Under the pieces are notes generated by a model. The model was not told where the DNA came from. It did not search any database and saw only the letters and a list, made by a program, of their open reading frames with translations. A stretch of 64,000 bases of DNA, from NCBI GenBank assembly GCA_028023455.1, contig JAQFVV010000050.1, forward strand, positions 3,164,626 to 3,228,625, given 5' to 3'. The position numbers and the translations under genes are program-made. Numbering within the stretch: the first letter of the stretch is position 1; each line of letters begins with the position of its first letter. Below are positions 60,123 through 64,000 of this stretch, piece after piece. This stretch comes from Epiperipatus broadwayi. Lineage: Eukaryota > Onychophora > Udeonychophora > Euonychophora > Peripatidae.

Positions 60123-60369
60123 GTAATAAAATCAGATATTCCATGGTAATATCTCCATGCAAACTCAAATATATATTATTGTTCTATTTACTTCTAAAGC
60201 ACTTTTGAAAGGAGCTATGCCTTCATTTTCACAGCTATAGATACTTTCTATCTATAGCTTTCAAAATGAAGGCATAGCTCCTTTGAAAAGTGTTTTAGAA
60301 ATAAATAGAATAATAATATATATTTGAGTTTGTGTGGAGATATTACCGTGGAACATCTGATTTTATTAC
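60123..60369. repeat. Long hairpin element
   Basis: Arms of about 115 bp. GTAATAAAATCAGAT is mirrored by ATCTGATTTTATTAC, and AAAGGAGCTATGCCTTCATT by its near-complement. The loop lies around CTATAGATACTTTC. No frame. Confidence 0.8.
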
Positions 60370-60374
60370 ATATA

Positions 60375-61710
60375 TAAACCACACACTTTTTTTATTTAAT
60401 AGTTACAAAAATAGTATAAAACTGAATATTACTTTCTTTTATTAATTGTTCTTCTCATGTGTAATGGGATTTGCTTATCTAAATATTATCAACAACTTAG
60501 GGGAAATTAAATGGATTTTCTAAACTAAATAGTTATATGTTTTAATGAATGGTCTATGAAAATATAAAACAAATGCTGAAAGGTATTTAAGGAATGAAGT
60601 GGTAAATTATTGCTTTACCTACATTATAAAAAATGTTTATTGCTTAATTAATGAAAAATTCTCAGTTATAATGTAACAGCAGTTTCATTAGCTAATTGCT
60701 AAAAAATATTGAATACTGCTATCCTAGACCAGAAATAATGTCATTTGTTTTCCTGCAGGAATGTGTTATGTGGTGTCAATATTTATTTTGTGCCAGTTAT
60801 TATTATTATTTAATATATGACTGAGAGATGTCATTTACAAACTGTAAATAAACTTTTCATTTTTCAACCTAGAAGAAAAAAAAAGAACTTTAGTGATTGT
60901 TATTATTATTTGGTATTTATTTTAATAGATAGTTTAAAAGGTTGTTTTATTACTTTATTATTATATTTATTATTGTTTCTTCAAGAACTTCTCCTAAAGT
61001 ATAATATTAGGAAAGTATTATGCTAGGTAATTTTTATTGTTTAATATAATATTTATTGTGTGCTAATGTTTTTATCATGCATGTTAGAGATAGAAACGTC
61101 CATTTAATGTTGAAGGGGTGAACAGCTCTCTTGAAAAGAAGCTCATTATACAAAATTTTATAGTTTATTTTTGCATTTTTCAATAGACTATAAAATAATT
61201 ATTTTCAATAATTATTTAATCAGAATTTAAAGATTTGTCATTTATCTTAAACTAAACTTTTATTTTAATTTTGTGCTAATGAAAATACACTAAAAAAGAT
61301 TATTTTGTCTTACCTTGCCAATTGAAATTATTTTTGCCTTGTTTCTCCAACCATAATTAGCTTATTTCCAAGTTAAAAATATGATACTTATCAGATATGA
61401 AATATTTATTCATTATTGCTTTTACAGTTATTAATTGACATTTTTACAGTAGTTCTTTACCTACTGGAATTGAAATTGTCTGTGCATTATTTTACTTACA
61501 TGTGCTTGTCTATGATTAAATCCAGCTACAATAATGTTTAAATTAAAAGTAAAAATGACTTAAGGCCATTGGTTTTGGATGGTGAGGATCTGCCAATTGA
61601 AATTGAAAGATTAGAAATTTATTTTAAATATGAATTTATTATTCTTTATTGTGCTTGGATAGAAAAGTATTTAGTGGCTATGTCGAATGAAGTTAGTGAT
61701 GTTTTATAGT
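60375..61710. other. AT-rich stretch, no gene seen
   Basis: A good acceptor (TTTGTTTTCCTGCAG, ending 60759) has no matching exon. Otherwise simple AT sequence. Confidence 0.3.
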
Positions 61711-61850
61711 ATCTTATGGGATTGAGTAATCTCTCCCCTTTTAGTTATTTGAATATTTGACATGGGTAGATTGCCTAGTATATTGTATGGGATTGAGTAA
61801 ACTCTCCCTTTGTTTATTGAAGTATTTGTTAGGAGTAGATTGAATCCTCC
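61711..61850 (+). repeat. Degenerate 71-bp tandem duplication
   Basis: TATGGGATTGAGTAA followed by CTCTCCC and GTAGATTG occurs twice, offset 71 bp. Confidence 0.6.
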
Positions 61851-61859
61851 AGTTCTAAT

Positions 61860-62975
61860 ATTTGTATTTTATGAATTAGAGTATATGAAGCCAAGTATTT
61901 TATCTCCCTTATTTTTCATGATGAGAATTTGTTCCCACCAGTTTATTTTAGTAAGACTTGGGAGTTGTTGTAGTTATTTATATGATGAGAATTGTGAAAA
62001 TCTTTTATCCCCATGTGCCATATGTAATGTTATCATCTGTTACTCATAGCCTAGTGCAAGACAGTTTGTTGATAAAAAGGAGAATAAAAGCAGAATTGAG
62101 CTTTCTCATAAAACAGCTATAACAGAAATAGTGTTAAAGTTTGATTGACCATTGTCATCATCCATATTATGATTTTATTATAAAATCATAAGTAAACCGA
62201 TTGGATTGAATTAATTATTTATTTTATGATAGACAGCATAATTTAGGCATATGCATAAAGTATTAATTGTAAAGATATGGAAAGATCCATTATTAATGCA
62301 TAACTTTAATTATTATTTCAAATCATTTTATATTTATCATTTAAATTTCATATCATCAACTTTCATAATATTCAATCATCATTTGAGTGAGCAAGCAAAA
62401 GAAGACAAAGTATAGTTAATTAATAGAATTATTTATTTCAATTTTGCCAAATATAGTTTAATCTTATTTTTATTTTACACTTATTCTTAGATTCAAACCC
62501 CTTTATTTTAGTTAATGTGCATTTGAAGTAAAATGCCAAGAATTTTATTTTCATCCTATAATTTAGTGTAAATATTTATCAGTATGTTATTTCTCATAGA
62601 CCTATCAACTTAGTTGATAGCTTAAGAGTGCTTAAAACAGGATGCCAAATGTAAAGCAAATCTTGTATTTTAGTGTCTGAAGTGTAGGATTATATTGCTT
62701 CAGCACCATATGTGTATCAGAATTGACTGATAATTTAAACAATTTTGCAAGAACAATGTAAAGAGTTCATTTTAGGTATATTATTTTAGTATTTAAAATA
62801 TGTGTTATCCATAAGTCTATCAGAATGCCTTGATAGCTGCAATGTGTTAGAACAGAAGATAAAAAGTTATCTTATGTTATCTGATATCATGTAAACTATT
62901 TAACTATTGATGTTAAAGACATCTAGAACCTGTGCCTGTACAAATTATTAAAAAAATCAAATTTGCCTTATGTCC
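61860..62975. other. AT-rich stretch, no gene seen
   Basis: A 79-codon frame at 61810-62049 overlaps the tandem repeat and has no motif. Confidence 0.3.
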
Positions 62976-63185
62976 TAGCTCCTCACTGATGAGAGCCATA
63001 GCTTGAAACTGGTCTGTGGATGGGGACCATCATAGATAAAATCTTCATGTATTTTCTCTTGTAGCAGTTATCATAAAAAATAAAATAATTAAGCTTGTTT
63101 AGAGCTAGTAGCAGGCTCTTTATATATTACATATTGGTAATACAAGCTATATAGGTCATGTGATATATGACTGATTTTTACTCTT
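62975..63185 (+). mobile_element. HHR family 2, single copy D
   Basis: Ribozyme at the left end, then GGACCATCATAGATAAAATC, TAAGCTTGTTTAGAGCTAG, GGCTCTTTATATA, AATACAAGCTA and GGTCATGTGATATATGAC. The second half matches copy C (13020-13100). No inverted partner is seen here, so it is the simplest view of one unit. Confidence 0.7.
62980..63020 (+). ncRNA. Type I hammerhead ribozyme, family 2 copy D
   Basis: TCCTCA (62980-62985), CTGATGA (62986-62992), stem II GAGC/GCTT with loop CATA (4 pairs, one G-U), GAAAC (63005-63009), TGGTC with GTC triplet at 63012-63014, then TGTGGA. Helix I has one T-T mismatch. Helix III is a single C-G pair. Core complete; predicted cut after 63014. Confidence 0.78.
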
Positions 63186-63189
63186 AACT

Positions 63190-64000
63190 ATTTTATAAAT
63201 AAATATTTTATTATTCAAATTTGTGTTCTGAATTCTTCTATGACATACATTCGTATTTCATATTTCCACACATGCACACATTTACTTATCTAATATGATA
63301 TGATTACACTTTTCAATTAATTTAATAATGAACATATCCATATATGATGATGTTGGTTTCCTTGATCCAAACACTGTCTGAAATATTGATTATTTGATGA
63401 TTTTCTGGAAATTTTATCATTTAGTTATTGTTTGGATGATGAATTGAAATCAAAATGTACCTGATTTCTTTCATTATCTAAGTACCATTATTTTTTATGG
63501 CATTAATTCCCTGAGATATTTAATTACTAATTTAGATTAAATATTCATTCAGTTAACTAGTTTAGATTATTGTATAATTAAAAGTTCAATAATGTTAGGT
63601 TTATTTTATGTTCAGTTTCAACTTGCTATACAGTATAGTAACTAAACAGTACATTTTATTTATTAATTTAATTTTCTAATATAGTAGAGGTTTTTCAATG
63701 CATGTGTTTGATAGGAGGAGGTGAAGTATAGATTATAACTTGTTAATTTAGATGGTAGAATTTTACCTATTTAATTCTTATTTATTTTAGAATTTAATAG
63801 ATGTTTTGTTCCTATTAATCATAATATTTCCTCCCACATCTAATTTACATTTTACACCTCATAGGTCTCTCTATCCCTCAGCTAAGGTAACACTTCATTT
63901 AAGAGCCTCATTAATAGTTTTAAGGTAAAATTAGATCAATAGTTTATTCTATGATTCATAGAATTGGCGCCCCCAGGTATTTGTGGTTAGGAAAGGTAGG
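63190..64000. other. AT-rich stretch to window end
   Basis: No supported feature. The last 40 bases (GGCGCCCCCAGG) are more GC-rich and may begin something outside the window. Confidence 0.3.

Overview
This window looks like intergenic or intronic DNA from an animal, probably an invertebrate. It is very AT-rich (roughly a quarter G+C by eye), full of TA, CA, AAT and GAT microsatellites, and has no long open frames. What coding sequence I recognise is almost all decayed retroelement: RTE/BovB-type and other non-LTR reverse transcriptases, a Penelope-like element (PLE) with a GIY-YIG domain, and an LTR retrotransposon with only a gag. There are no bacterial signals (operons, ribosome binding sites). 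I cannot name the species.

The most interesting content is a set of type I hammerhead-ribozyme (HHR) elements. Family 1 (8.9-10.15 kb) is a 472/474-bp direct tandem repeat of about 2.4 units. Each unit has, on the minus strand, an HHR core (CTGATGA, stem II, GAAA, a very short helix III, an ATA cleavage triplet, and a pairing helix I). Decayed relatives lie near 5.5, 28.6, 36.3, 37.7 and 57.6 kb. Family 2 (5.7-6.1, 12.8-13.1, 45.7-46.05 and 63.0 kb) carries a GTC-cleaving HHR with a CTAG or CTGG helix III. Three of its copies are inverted dimers with 10-12 bp direct target duplications, and one sits inside an RTE reverse transcriptase. Both families share a GGTCATGTGA-like box. They resemble metazoan retrozymes and PLE terminal repeats, and a PLE is present at 49.3-51.2 kb as an inverted pair.

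Layout: 0-5 kb has a CpG-rich, TATA-containing candidate promoter on the minus strand, a hairpin element, a LINE remnant and a tRNA-like sequence. 5-17 kb has two possible exons of one plus-strand gene (5270-5299 and 15368-15441, splice phases agree), HHR families 1 and 2, and an RTE element broken up by insertions. 17-37 kb has a 250-bp AAT array, dispersed repeats, a Tigger/pogo-like DNA element with TA target duplication, a second tRNA-like sequence and several hairpins. 37.9-45.2 kb is a complete LTR-to-LTR element on the minus strand with 2.6-kb LTRs, a 4-bp target duplication and a broken gag. 45-64 kb has more RTE, PLE and hairpin elements, a CpG-retaining promoter-like island (58.2-58.76 kb) and a last HHR copy at 63.0 kb.

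No complete host protein gene can be assembled from the window. The two-exon model is the only host coding candidate with agreeing splice phases, and its product is not recognised. All homology calls come from reading motifs by eye.
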